Assembly (NCBI GenBank): GCA_030744435.1
Contig: JASLQO010000033.1
Coordinates: 1-41,434 of the forward strand
Length of the DNA stretch: 41,434 nt
Direction: 5' to 3'
Origin: JASLQO01 sp002327525
GTDB lineage: Bacteria; Pseudomonadota; Gammaproteobacteria; Pseudomonadales; Azotimanducaceae
Each line of letters opens with the position of its first letter. Positions within the stretch are counted from its first letter, which is position 1. Positions 16,387-24,766 of the stretch are shown piece after piece. Below the pieces are notes generated by a model. The model searched no databases. It worked only from the letters and a program-made list of their open reading frames with translations, and was not told the DNA's origin. The position numbers were made by a program, and so were the translations under genes.

Positions 16387-16860
16387 ATGAATTTCGACGA
16401 CTACAATGCGATCGTCCGCCGCCGCTACGAGTACGCCCTGGGTATCGATACGCGCGACTGGGGTCTGTTTCGAAACATCTTCACCGACGAGATCACCGTG
16501 GATTTCTCGTCGTATAACGGTCAGCCTGTGGCGAAGATGGCCGCCGATGCTTGGGTGAGGGGATGCGAGGTGCTGTTTACGGGGCTGGACGCAACGCAAC
16601 ACGTGATGTCCAACCCAATGGTCGATATCGACGGTAAACGTGCGCGCTGCCGCATGTACATGAAGGCCGAGCACTTCCTGATCAACGACCAGGGCAATGA
16701 CGATTTTACTCTTGGCGGTTACTACTACGACCAGCTAGTGAAGACGACCGAGGGTTGGAAGATCGAAGCTGTGACACTGAACGTCTTCTGGAATCGTGGC
16801 AACCGTCACATCATGGACCTGGCCACCGAGATCGGCAGAAAGCGGCTGAGCGCGGAGTAG
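16387..16860 (+). CDS. NTF2-like (SnoaL-type) protein
   Basis: A 157-residue alpha+beta cone-fold protein. The opening MNFDDYNAIVRRRYEYALGI and the DWGLFRNIFTDEITVDFSSY stretch are typical of SnoaL_4-like domains, which include steroid isomerase-like, dehydratase-like and non-catalytic members. ATG 16387 is preferred on family grounds; an in-frame GTG at 16357 would add ten residues and neither has a strong ribosome site. The last intact gene of the ligase operon. Isomerisation, dehydration or ligand binding are all possible. Confidence 0.82.
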   Translation: MNFDDYNAIVRRRYEYALGIDTRDWGLFRNIFTDEITVDFSSYNGQPVAKMAADAWVRGCEVLFTGLDATQHVMSNPMVDIDGKRARCRMYMKAEHFLINDQGNDDFTLGGYYYDQLVKTTEGWKIEAVTLNVFWNRGNRHIMDLATEIGRKRLSAE

Positions 16861-16864
16861 CAGG

Positions 16865-16987
16865 ATGAAGTTCGGGGCGGTGTTTCCCGCTTGTGAGATC
16901 GGCACGGATTCAATCGTGGTCTGCGAATTTGCCCAAGCTGCGGAGCCGCTGGGCTACTCCGCCCATGGCTGTTCTGATGTTGGGTAG
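16865..16987 (+). pseudogene. LLM-class flavin-dependent oxidoreductase, N-terminal remnant
   Basis: Forty codons starting MKFGAVFPACEIGTD and continuing FAQAAEPLGYS, the unmistakable first beta strand and helix of a luciferase-like (F420/FMN) oxidoreductase. The frame then stops (TAG 16985-16987), while a shifted frame continues briefly as HMAV. The rest of the gene (about 270 residues) is gone and the TetR gene begins 42 bases later on the other strand. It keeps a ribosome-site-like AGCAGG close to its ATG, as expected of a former last gene of this operon. Confidence 0.6.
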
Positions 16988-17028
16988 AAGGCGCCGAAAA
17001 TGCAGCTGTGAATTCGGGATCCCGGTTG

Positions 17029-17715
17029 CTAACGATGAGACGATCTACGCACGCGTGCAGCGCTCGCAGACTGGTGCTCACCTAGCTCGGCGTCCAGCTT
17101 GCGTTTGAGTTTTGGCGTCGCGAACGCGTACAACAAGTACAGGGCGTTGTTCACGTACTCTTCCTGTAGGTCTTGGAGGGTGAAGAGACCTTTGACCCAT
17201 AGCAGGATGGCAGACCAGCTGCTGGCGATGAGAGCGTGGGCGAGTTTCCTGGGGTCCACGTCCTCTCTCAGTTCGCGTACGTCACGCATTGTCGTCAGTG
17301 CCTGTACCAAGGGCTCTACCCTATCAACGAGCAATGTGTTGGCGATTGGGTCATCCGGGTCCGATTGAAAGAGCAGTTGCGCCATTGCGGATGCCCAACG
17401 CGGTGTTTCGGCGATCTCTCGAATGACGGCGCGGGTCATTTCCAACAAGAAATCGAAGCCTTGTTCCGGGCGCACGTTGGTTTGCCGGGCTAAATCGACA
17501 AGCTGGTCTTGCAGTGCCGAGAGAACCAGCACGTCTTTGTTCTCGTACAGGTTGTAGAGTGTCGTCGGTGAAACCCTGGCCGCTGTCGCCAGGCTTCGCA
17601 TGTTGATGCCTTCATAGCCTTTCTTTGAGAGCTGGTTGCGGGTTGTTTTGAGGATACGATCGCGCCTGGCTCGCTGTAATGGGGTAAGGGTGTTGGCTTT
17701 GGCTTCCGTGGTCAA
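17029..17715 (-). CDS. TetR/AcrR-family transcriptional regulator
   Basis: A 228-residue regulator. The N-terminal helix-turn-helix covers roughly residues 14-60 (RDRILKTTRNQLSKKGYEG then SLATAARVSPTTLYNLYENK). The C-terminal ligand-binding half is of the KstR-like general type but not specifically recognisable. No ATG exists before the HTH, so TTG 17715 is the likely start, with GGGGAAG upstream. It is divergent from the Mo oxidoreductase at 18062. A near-perfect 16-bp palindrome lies 97 bases upstream of its start and related sites precede other operons here, so it is a good candidate for the local repressor. Its effector may be an acyl-CoA or steroid-like intermediate (inference). Confidence 0.93.
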   Translation of the reverse strand: MTTEAKANTLTPLQRARRDRILKTTRNQLSKKGYEGINMRSLATAARVSPTTLYNLYENKDVLVLSALQDQLVDLARQTNVRPEQGFDFLLEMTRAVIREIAETPRWASAMAQLLFQSDPDDPIANTLLVDRVEPLVQALTTMRDVRELREDVDPRKLAHALIASSWSAILLWVKGLFTLQDLQEEYVNNALYLLYAFATPKLKRKLDAELGEHQSASAARVRRSSHR

Positions 17716-18061
17716 TTTGCTACTTCCCCAATGGCCCGACCGATAGTTTAGCGTAACCGCTTTCGAGTCTGTACGGTGCAGTGGCGCGAGCGGCGTGCTT
17801 GATATGAAATATTGTCACATGTTACAAGATCTGCGGCGTGCGTGCGGCCATCTGATGAGCACATCGTCGAATGCAAGATTTTCCGCAACGCACGGGTTTT
17901 CTCAAAGTCAATCTCTGTGACCGGACAGTAGGCGTGTAGGCACGTGAGATATATTGTTAGGAAACGACAAAGACAGGCACAGCAGCATTTGGCTCCGGGC
18001 GCGATAGAAAAGGTGTTTTCGAGTACAGTGGCCCACTGGAGAGGAAGCGGAGAACTCGACC
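17716..18061. other. Divergent promoter region between TetR and Mo oxidoreductase
   Basis: 346 bases with no credible gene. It contains the best operator-like palindrome (17812-17827). The right end has purine-rich AGAGGAAGCGGAG about 10 bases before the TTG start of the Mo oxidoreductase. Confidence 0.5.
17812..17827. promoter_or_regulatory. Candidate TetR operator, site F (best dyad)
   Basis: Reads TTGTCACATGTTACAA, a 16-bp palindrome with only one mismatched base pair. Its position between the TetR gene and the divergent operon is classical for an autoregulating repressor, and related sequences recur at sites A to E. Confidence 0.55.
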
Positions 18062-20239
18062 TTGACTAGCGAACGGCTAACGTTTTGCCGATTCTGCCAT
18101 GCATTCTGCCCCATCCGCGTGACAGTGGAAAACGGCAGGGCCGTGAAAATCATCGGCGACAAAGACAACTCGATGTATCACGGATTCACGTGTCGAAAAG
18201 GACGTGAGTTACCGGCGCAACATGCCCATCCCGAGCGTTTGCTGCACTCGGTCGAACGGCACTCGGATGGTTCGTACCGGGCCATCACCTCCGCGCAGGC
18301 GATCGATGCCATCGCGCGGCGTTTGTCTGCCATTATTGACGAGCATGGACCGCGGTCAGTGGCCATGTACACCGGCACTTTCACCCACCACTATCCCTCG
18401 GGCACGGCATTCGCAATGGCATTCATGGCTGCCATCGGCTCTCCGATGCTATTCTCGCCTTCCACCATCGACCAGCCCGGCAAGCCCATGGCCGTGGCGT
18501 TTCACGGCCGCTGGAACGCCGGGCCCACCGCCTTCCACGACGCCGACACCTGGATGTTGGTGGGTGCCAACCCGCTGGTGTCCATGTGGGGTGGCATACC
18601 CCAGTTCAATCCGGCCAAACGCTTGCACGATGCGCGCAAGAGGGGACTGAAACTCATTGTCATCGATCCGCGTCGCTCCGAAGTCGCCCAGAAAGCCGAA
18701 GTTTTTCTCCAACCCAAGCCCGGGGAAGACCCCACCATCCTGGCGGGAATGGTCAGGGTAATTCTCAGCGAAGGATTGATTGACGAGGCCTTTGCCGACG
18801 AGCACGTCGAAGGGTTGGCTGCGTTGCGGGCAGCGGTCGAACCCTACACCGCCGACTACGTTGCCGCGCGCGCCGACGTCTTTGCCACCGACGTCGTGAA
18901 AGCGGCACGGCTATTTGCAGCAGGTCCGAAAGGCATGGTCAGTTGCGGAACCGGGCCCAACATGGCACCGCGCGGAACGCTGACCGAATACCTGGTACTG
19001 GTACTCAACACGTTGTGCGGACGCTGGGTGAAGGAAGGTGAACCCATTCCAAATCCGTTTGCGCTGATGCCCGAAGGCGAGAACAAAGCCCAGCCGGAGC
19101 CACGCCCCGAGAAAGCCTACGGGTTCGGCGAAACAATGCGTGTTCGTGGACTGGCCACCTCGGCCGCAGGCGTCCCCACGGCCGCCGCTGCGGAGGAGAT
19201 CCTGCTGAATGGCGAAGGACAGGTCCGCGCACTATTGACCGTGGGAGGTAATCCCATGGCTGCCTGGCCCGACCAATTGCGCACTTTTGACGCCATGAAG
19301 AGCCTGGCGCTCGGAGTCACGTTGGACATCAAGATGTCGGCAACAGCCAAGCTCTGCGACTACGTCATCGCCCCGAAGCTGTCGTTGGAGTCGCCCAGCA
19401 TTACGAAGCCCAACGAGGCGCTCACCTTCTACGGCGTTTCACCAGGTTACCCGGAACCCTATGCACAATATGGTCCGGTGGTCGCGGAACCACCCGCTGG
19501 CGCCGATGTCATCGAAGAGTGGGAGTTCTTCTACGGTTTGGCTCAGCGCATGGGTCTCGAGCTCAACGTCGAGGGGACCGTCGTCGACATGGTTAACAAA
19601 CCGACCAGCGACGAGGTGCTGGAAATGCTGACGCGCGGATCTCGCATACCGCTCTCGGAGGTCAAGAAGCACCCGCACGGTCACATTTTTAGCGATCCAT
19701 CCATCGTTGCCAAACCAAAGGATGACGATTGGGTCCATCGTCTCGATGTGGGTGCCGCCGAGATGATGGCCGAGCTCGATGAGGTGGCCGAAGAGGCCTT
19801 CTACGAGCACGGTGGCTACGACGGCGATCCGGTCTTTTCACATCGACTCATCAGCCGGCGGATGAAGGATGTCTATAATTCCAACGGCCGGGATCTGGAC
19901 AAGCTCGTCAGGCAGAACAGCAGCTATAACCCCGCGTTCATGAACCCCGCCGACCTGGAAGCACTGAACCTGGTTGCGGGTGACGTGGTGGAGATCACTT
20001 CAAACCGGACATCGATCTACGGTATCGTCGAGGAAGCCCCGGACGTGCGCCCCGGCGCCATTTCAATGGCCCATGCCTGGGGCGATGCCCCCGAACACGA
20101 CACCTCAGTGCGTTTCATCGGCAGCAATACCGGCAGGTTAGTCGACAACACCAGGCGATTCGATCCGCGTAGCGGGATTCCCATCATGAGCGCCATTCCG
20201 GTGAATGTCCGCAAAGCCGATAATCAGCTCGACGCATAG
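18062..20239 (+). CDS. Molybdopterin-dependent oxidoreductase, single catalytic subunit (cytoplasmic)
   Basis: A 725-residue bis-MGD enzyme unlike the type II alpha subunits. It has an N-terminal [4Fe-4S] site C9-X2-C12-X3-C16-X27-C44, RKGRELP after it, a WMLVGANPLVSM block, and the C-terminal MopB domain (NPADLEALNLVAGDVVEI). No Tat signal precedes Cys9, so it is probably cytoplasmic. Where formate dehydrogenases carry Cys or Sec as Mo ligand, the sequence reads STIDQPGK (135-142) with no cysteine, so Asp137 or another residue may bind Mo. The start is TTG 18062; no ATG precedes the first Cys. A b-type cytochrome gene follows four bases after its stop. The substrate is unknown and no Fe-S beta subunit accompanies it. 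Confidence 0.9.
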   Translation: MTSERLTFCRFCHAFCPIRVTVENGRAVKIIGDKDNSMYHGFTCRKGRELPAQHAHPERLLHSVERHSDGSYRAITSAQAIDAIARRLSAIIDEHGPRSVAMYTGTFTHHYPSGTAFAMAFMAAIGSPMLFSPSTIDQPGKPMAVAFHGRWNAGPTAFHDADTWMLVGANPLVSMWGGIPQFNPAKRLHDARKRGLKLIVIDPRRSEVAQKAEVFLQPKPGEDPTILAGMVRVILSEGLIDEAFADEHVEGLAALRAAVEPYTADYVAARADVFATDVVKAARLFAAGPKGMVSCGTGPNMAPRGTLTEYLVLVLNTLCGRWVKEGEPIPNPFALMPEGENKAQPEPRPEKAYGFGETMRVRGLATSAAGVPTAAAAEEILLNGEGQVRALLTVGGNPMAAWPDQLRTFDAMKSLALGVTLDIKMSATAKLCDYVIAPKLSLESPSITKPNEALTFYGVSPGYPEPYAQYGPVVAEPPAGADVIEEWEFFYGLAQRMGLELNVEGTVVDMVNKPTSDEVLEMLTRGSRIPLSEVKKHPHGHIFSDPSIVAKPKDDDWVHRLDVGAAEMMAELDEVAEEAFYEHGGYDGDPVFSHRLISRRMKDVYNSNGRDLDKLVRQNSSYNPAFMNPADLEALNLVAGDVVEITSNRTSIYGIVEEAPDVRPGAISMAHAWGDAPEHDTSVRFIGSNTGRLVDNTRRFDPRSGIPIMSAIPVNVRKADNQLDA

Positions 20240-20243
20240 GCGC

Positions 20244-20774
20244 ATGGGTGCACGGACTCAATCGCCACCTATCGGGTCGACGACCGAACATCGCCGCCGC
20301 ATCTTCCACGCTGCCAATGCGCTAACGACCATTGGGCTCATCTTCACGGGATTTCTGATCACCTACCCCGATCTCCGTGCGCAACTGATCGGCGGCTATG
20401 CGTTGCAGCTCGCCGAATGGCACCGCTTGATGGCACTGGCCTTCATGGCCATGCCCGTCGCTTGGGTACTGAAAACACCCACCGAGTTGCTGCAGACCGT
20501 CAGCTGGCATCTGCGTTCAACTTGGCTGGATTTATGGCGCAAGGCCCATTACGGCATCTGTCTCGTCGCCTCCGCCATTCTGGTCGTCACCGGCACGGTG
20601 CTCTGGCTGGACATCGAGGTAAGTCACACAACGTTGGATGCGACCGTCGGAGCCCACGTCGTTTCCACCTGGGTGGTGTTTCTTACCATACCGCTACATT
20701 GGCTGAGCGTGGCAAGCAGGGTTGTACGAGCAAAGCGAAAGCAGGCTACAGAACGGTCTCACAAAGCCGTTTGA
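20244..20774 (+). CDS. Cytochrome b561 / formate dehydrogenase gamma-like membrane protein
   Basis: A 176-residue integral membrane protein with four predicted helices at about 20-40, 60-77, 100-122 and 136-158. His22, His60, His102, His138 and His152 lie in or next to them, fitting two b-hemes as in FdnI or hydrogenase b-type cytochromes. It should pass electrons between the Mo protein encoded just upstream and the quinone pool. ATG 20244 follows the upstream stop by 4 bases; an in-frame ATG at 20205 overlaps the previous gene and is an alternative. The gene end overlaps the convergent kinase gene end by 29 bases. Confidence 0.82.
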   Translation: MGARTQSPPIGSTTEHRRRIFHAANALTTIGLIFTGFLITYPDLRAQLIGGYALQLAEWHRLMALAFMAMPVAWVLKTPTELLQTVSWHLRSTWLDLWRKAHYGICLVASAILVVTGTVLWLDIEVSHTTLDATVGAHVVSTWVVFLTIPLHWLSVASRVVRAKRKQATERSHKAV

Positions 20775-21699
20775 GCGCGTTTAGATGTACACCTGTGCCA
20801 ATCGCCAGCAAATTGGGGGCAGCGACCACGCGATCGACATAGATCCTGTGCGCAGTCTGATCGACGGCAACCCCCTTGAGGAAGTTCAACCCCTTCCAGT
20901 AACGCAAACGCTCGGGGGTAATTTCATGGCCCGTCAATCGCTCGATGCGCGTGAGCCACTCGGCCTGTGAGAAATACGGCGCTCCGCGCATTGCAATCAG
21001 ATAAGCCCAATCCTCGTCGGGATCGCCTAGATGGGTGAACTCCCAATCCACCAGCGCTGAGATACGACCATCCGCATGCATGTAGTTGCCCGGGCCCGGG
21101 TCGCCGTGAACCAGTGCGACGCGCTGCGATACCGGCGCGTGGTTTCTCAGCCACTGAGTGGCTTCTTCCACAAACGGCGATGGCTCCTCCACGAGGCAGG
21201 AGCGATAAAGGCCGTACCACCGCTCGACCTGAAGGAGCGCGGAGTCTCGCTTCTCCTGCGGTTGGTCCAGAAAATCAAAATCCCCCGTATCCAGACCGTG
21301 TAGGCGATCGAGTGCAAGCACGTAATCATCCACCGTCTCGGGATCGAAGGCACTCTTGCCCGCGACGAACTCCATTACGAAAAATGGTTGATCAAGAACA
21401 TCACAGGATGGTTCATACGCCAATATGCGCGCTACCGGAAAGTCGGCGCCATGCAAGGCTTGCATGATGCGCACCTCATCGCGACTGTTGGTTCCCAACA
21501 GCCCCCACTGCTCGACCCGCACCACCACCTGTCGCTCGACGGGTCCTGATGAGCCAGGGTAGGCCAGATCGAGCACGTACATGGCCCGCGACTGGCCCAT
21601 GGCGATGCGCCCCTCACCACGGATTTCCACCGGTCCCTGAGTCCGAAGCGCATCAGCGAGATAATCCGCAAGTGCCGCGTGTTGCTCGGCATTAATCAC
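20746..21699 (-). CDS. Aminoglycoside-phosphotransferase-fold kinase, second copy
   Basis: A 317-residue APH-fold kinase with an intact VHGDPGPGN loop (HGD at 198-200, Asn205) and metal-binding Asp218 in VDWE. The C-terminal region (RYWKGLNFLKGVAVDQTAHR) is typical of bacterial relatives of ACAD10/11 and LvaA. It differs from the kinase at 608 in having the canonical His of HGD and only distant overall similarity, so the two likely phosphorylate different hydroxylated compounds. Its start overlaps the end of the partner gene (21696-22139) by 4 bases; here the partner gene comes first, the reverse of the 608-2148 order. Confidence 0.88.
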   Translation of the reverse strand: MINAEQHAALADYLADALRTQGPVEIRGEGRIAMGQSRAMYVLDLAYPGSSGPVERQVVVRVEQWGLLGTNSRDEVRIMQALHGADFPVARILAYEPSCDVLDQPFFVMEFVAGKSAFDPETVDDYVLALDRLHGLDTGDFDFLDQPQEKRDSALLQVERWYGLYRSCLVEEPSPFVEEATQWLRNHAPVSQRVALVHGDPGPGNYMHADGRISALVDWEFTHLGDPDEDWAYLIAMRGAPYFSQAEWLTRIERLTGHEITPERLRYWKGLNFLKGVAVDQTAHRIYVDRVVAAPNLLAIGTGVHLNALKRLCETVL

Positions 21700-22139
21700 A
21701 GCCGTCCTCTCATGCCGCGCTCAAACGCCGACATGATTGGGCCGGCGGCCTCTAGCTCGCTTTCCATCTGCCGATACAGCACCGGATGCAGAACCCTGCG
21801 AAGCTCGTCAGCCAGATCACCGGGATTGTTTTGTCCCCACACCAGAAGGCGCGACGCCACCTCGAAAGGAGAAGTAGCTTCCAGGGCGGCTACGGCGTGC
21901 GGATGCGCCGCCTTCTCGATAGTTCCTCGAAGCTGATCCACCTGCGTACGGAGGTCGGCCCGATGCTGGTCTGCGCGGTCGTCGCCGAGCCGGGCAATGG
22001 CATACTCCAACGCGCCGACCAGTAGTCCCGCGTTGAATCGCGCCCATTCATCCTGAGCATCGGGCACGATGACGTCCCGCAACGTAGCGATGCAGTTCTG
22101 AAGGATTGTTTCAGTATCTGGCGGAACTGGCAGGCTCAT
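21696..22139 (-). CDS. Small helical partner of the second phosphotransferase (LvaB / DUF6285-like)
   Basis: A 147-residue helical protein without signal peptide or recognised catalytic motif. It resembles the partner at 1642-2148 in the block VIVPDAQDEWARFNAG and in the following run of charged amphipathic helices. AGGAT lies upstream of ATG 22139. It is translationally coupled to the kinase gene. The repeated kinase/partner pairing in the same island supports a joint function, as for LvaA and LvaB in levulinate catabolism; the similarity between the two partners is weak and was judged by eye. Confidence 0.65.
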   Translation of the reverse strand: MSLPVPPDTETILQNCIATLRDVIVPDAQDEWARFNAGLLVGALEYAIARLGDDRADQHRADLRTQVDQLRGTIEKAAHPHAVAALEATSPFEVASRLLVWGQNNPGDLADELRRVLHPVLYRQMESELEAAGPIMSAFERGMRGRL

Positions 22140-22164
22140 CGGGGATCCTCAATCGAGCACTATC

Positions 22165-22632
22165 CTACTTACCGGAGATCGCGCCGCGCGCCAACGAGCT
22201 CATCGCTTTGCGGGCGTTGAAATGGCTTACCCAGTCATCGCAGATGCCTTGCGGGCCGTGCCAGTAGTCGACCTCAAGGCACACTTTGCCGTCGCGAAAT
22301 TCGAGTCGGGACATCCCCTCACCACAGCGCCAGCGGCCCCTGTTCTCCGGCCCTTCGCTGTCGTCCGTGATCTCGATGTAGGCCATCCAGGAGAGCGCGA
22401 TGCCGTTATCCCCGACATAAATCTCCTCGGGCGGCACCCGGAGAATACCAGCGGAGCCACCCCAAAAATCGACCACGCCCTGGTGGCCGTGCATCGCCTC
22501 CGGATGCCCAACGACATCACGCATGACGATATCCTCGGTCATGAATTGCAGGGGCGTCTCGGGGGTATCCCCGGCCCAGCCTTCTTCGAACAGTCGTCTG
22601 CCGATCTCTATCTCAGTCTGTGTCACTGTCAT
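22165..22632 (-). CDS. NTF2-like (SnoaL-type) protein
   Basis: A 155-residue cone-fold protein. The pattern RRLFEEGWAG then MTEDIVMRDVVGHPEAMHGHQGVVDFW near residues 12-57 is typical of SnoaL-like polyketide-cyclase/isomerase relatives. ATG 22632 has AAGGAG 9 bases upstream. It is the first gene of the minus-strand NTF2-partner-kinase operon and is divergent from the SDR at 22731. It may isomerise or dehydrate an intermediate; no catalytic residue can be assigned with certainty. Confidence 0.8.
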   Translation of the reverse strand: MTVTQTEIEIGRRLFEEGWAGDTPETPLQFMTEDIVMRDVVGHPEAMHGHQGVVDFWGGSAGILRVPPEEIYVGDNGIALSWMAYIEITDDSEGPENRGRWRCGEGMSRLEFRDGKVCLEVDYWHGPQGICDDWVSHFNARKAMSSLARGAISGK

Positions 22633-22730
22633 GTCACTGTCTCCTTGAACTAAGCAAAACCCGAGGGTTGATCTGGTGTTGTTTCTTCCGTCAAGCTAAT
22701 CTGTCGTACATAGGGGATGGGGGAAATACG

Positions 22731-23528
22731 GTGGGAATTCTCGACGGCAAAGTGGCCGTGGTGCTCGGCGCATCCAGCGGTATCGGCTGGTGTATCGCCG
22801 AGCGCTACCGGGAGGAAGGCGCAGAGCTGATCATCGCCGCACGGCGCACGGATCAACTCGACAAGCTTGCCGAGCAAATCGACGCCACGCCCATTCGCTG
22901 CGATGTGAGCCAATTCGACGAAGTCAAAGCCCTGGCTGACGCCGCACTGGAACGCTGGGGACGGATCGACATTTGCGTCAACTCTTCCGGCGTGAACCGC
23001 CCCTCCCTGATCGCAAACGTGACACCAGAGCTGCTCGAAGAGGTCGCCGCCGTGCAGTTTTTCGGATCCTTCTATTTCATGCGGCATTTCGCCAACGCCC
23101 AGGCCGCAAACGGCGGCGGTTCGCTCATCAACATCACCTCGGCCACCGCCATCATGATTCCCGTCGGGCTGTCGCCTTACTCCGGGTGCAAAGCAGCCGC
23201 CAACTTCGTCACCAAGGTTGCGGCGCGAGAATACGGCGCCGCCCAGGTTCGGGTCAACGCGCTGGCGCCGACCTTCGTCCCCACGGCAATGAACAACTAC
23301 GGCGGCATGACCCCCATTGACGATGCTCGGGTAGAGCTCGAAGACACAGGTGTCGGCCGCGCCTTCATCAACGAGTCGCCACTCGGCCGCATCACCACGG
23401 TGGACGACTGCGCCGACGTGGCGGTCTTTCTGGCGAGTGATCTGTCTGCTTCCATCACGGGGCAGGTCATTCCGGTCGATTGCGGCAACCATCTGATGCG
23501 GCTGCCCAACGTAGAGTCCGCTGAGTAG
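22731..23528 (+). CDS. Short-chain dehydrogenase/reductase
   Basis: A 265-residue classical SDR: nucleotide loop GASSGIG, NSSG in place of NNAG, catalytic Ser in NITSATA and YSGCK as the YxxxK pair, with a C-terminal ITGQVIPVDCG. GTG 22731 is chosen because GGGGGA lies 6-7 bases upstream and the Rossmann fold begins at once; an upstream ATG at 22620 would add 37 non-conserved residues and overlap the divergent gene. It probably oxidises or reduces a hydroxy/keto group of a pathway intermediate. Confidence 0.92.
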   Translation: MGILDGKVAVVLGASSGIGWCIAERYREEGAELIIAARRTDQLDKLAEQIDATPIRCDVSQFDEVKALADAALERWGRIDICVNSSGVNRPSLIANVTPELLEEVAAVQFFGSFYFMRHFANAQAANGGGSLINITSATAIMIPVGLSPYSGCKAAANFVTKVAAREYGAAQVRVNALAPTFVPTAMNNYGGMTPIDDARVELEDTGVGRAFINESPLGRITTVDDCADVAVFLASDLSASITGQVIPVDCGNHLMRLPNVESAE

Positions 23529-23554
23529 CTTTGAGACTTCGGTGCCATTGAAAC

Positions 23555-24766
23555 TCACGCCTTGATCCCTTCGTACTCGCCTATGATGACTGCCTCGAGC
23601 ATGCCCAGGCCCACTTCGTCCGGGTCATCCAGGTTCGTGTAGCGGGCGAATACCTCGGCATAGGAGCCTCCGGGTCGCTGAGCAATCTCGTTGCCATCGA
23701 CATTGAAGACCTTCACCGGATGGGCGACGTCCCAGACTTCACCCTCCACGAGGTCCTCACCGCGAAACACACCCCGCCCAAGACCATCGTCCCAACCACC
23801 CCAGTAACCCCCACCTTGCATGTAGATAGGTTTGCTCACTACGTCGATCCGAAATCGATCGATGCCGCCATCGGGCCGGTTGAGCTGGACGGTTCCTTGC
23901 TTCAACCGCGGCCAACCGTCGGCCCATTGGTGCTCGCCGACGCTAACGTCGGTGTATGCCCAGCCTTCCTTTCCATCCTCGTAAGAATAGTCCACGCGGC
24001 TGTGAATCGTTCCACCTCCCTTAGCCCCGGTTCCAGACGCAGAAAAGCTGCCATCGGAATTGCGAAGAAAGGCGTAGTAGACCGAGCGTGTAGGGAGTTT
24101 CACCAACGCCCAATGCCGCATGCCGGGCCCGCCCCAGCCCATCAGCCGGGGCTCAAGCGGCGGTGCGCCGTATGGATTGGGCTTTTCGCCGACCCCGGTT
24201 CCACCCATTCCCCAGGAGTGATCGCGCGCGCCTGCCCAGCCGTCACCTCTGTCAAAACGCCACTCCCGATCGCCGATACGCAACCAACCCGACAGGTCGC
24301 CAACCTGAACGTAGTTGGATCTCTCGGCAACGAGGCGGCCATCGACCACGTGCCGCACACCAGAGGCCTCGTCGTACGGCGGTGCGGCGCTTTCCCATTC
24401 GATGTCGAACTCCACCCCATACGGATTCGCGCGACAGCCAAATTGAATGGTCCGCAGGCCGCGGACGATCTTCTGCCAGAACGGACCCACTTCGATATCG
24501 TCGATGCGCGGACGCAGTCGACGACTCGCGCGCACGTTGTACTGACGACCTTCGTCCGTGCTGACCATGACGTAAGCGTCGATCACGTTGGTGTTGTGGT
24601 AGAGGCGAATGGCGGTGATGAGGTTCACCTCGCCTTTGGGGTCGCCGATGCAGAACCAGTACCCGTCACTCCATTCAGGACTCGGATTCGCCACCACGTC
24701 AAAGGTATCGATGGTTTGATGGCGCGGCCACTCGTCGAGTTCCGTCAGCGTACGCCGGCTAGCCAA
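23555..24766 (-). CDS. CrtC/lipocalin-like domain protein (DUF7064/7065-like)
   Basis: A 403-residue soluble, beta-rich protein with many aromatic and Gly residues. The DHSWGMGG segment near residue 195 and the RLMGWGGPGMRHW stretch resemble the RDHSWG signature of the hydroxyneurosporene synthase/AttH-like double lipocalin fold, often annotated as DUF7064/DUF7065. CrtC of that superfamily adds water to the terminal isoprenoid double bond of carotenoids, forming a tertiary alcohol. TTG 24766 is the start, 6 bases after GGAGGT. It is a stand-alone gene between the SDR and alpha2. A hydratase or lyase role on an isoprenoid side chain is attractive but unproven. Confidence 0.6.
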   Translation of the reverse strand: MASRRTLTELDEWPRHQTIDTFDVVANPSPEWSDGYWFCIGDPKGEVNLITAIRLYHNTNVIDAYVMVSTDEGRQYNVRASRRLRPRIDDIEVGPFWQKIVRGLRTIQFGCRANPYGVEFDIEWESAAPPYDEASGVRHVVDGRLVAERSNYVQVGDLSGWLRIGDREWRFDRGDGWAGARDHSWGMGGTGVGEKPNPYGAPPLEPRLMGWGGPGMRHWALVKLPTRSVYYAFLRNSDGSFSASGTGAKGGGTIHSRVDYSYEDGKEGWAYTDVSVGEHQWADGWPRLKQGTVQLNRPDGGIDRFRIDVVSKPIYMQGGGYWGGWDDGLGRGVFRGEDLVEGEVWDVAHPVKVFNVDGNEIAQRPGGSYAEVFARYTNLDDPDEVGLGMLEAVIIGEYEGIKA

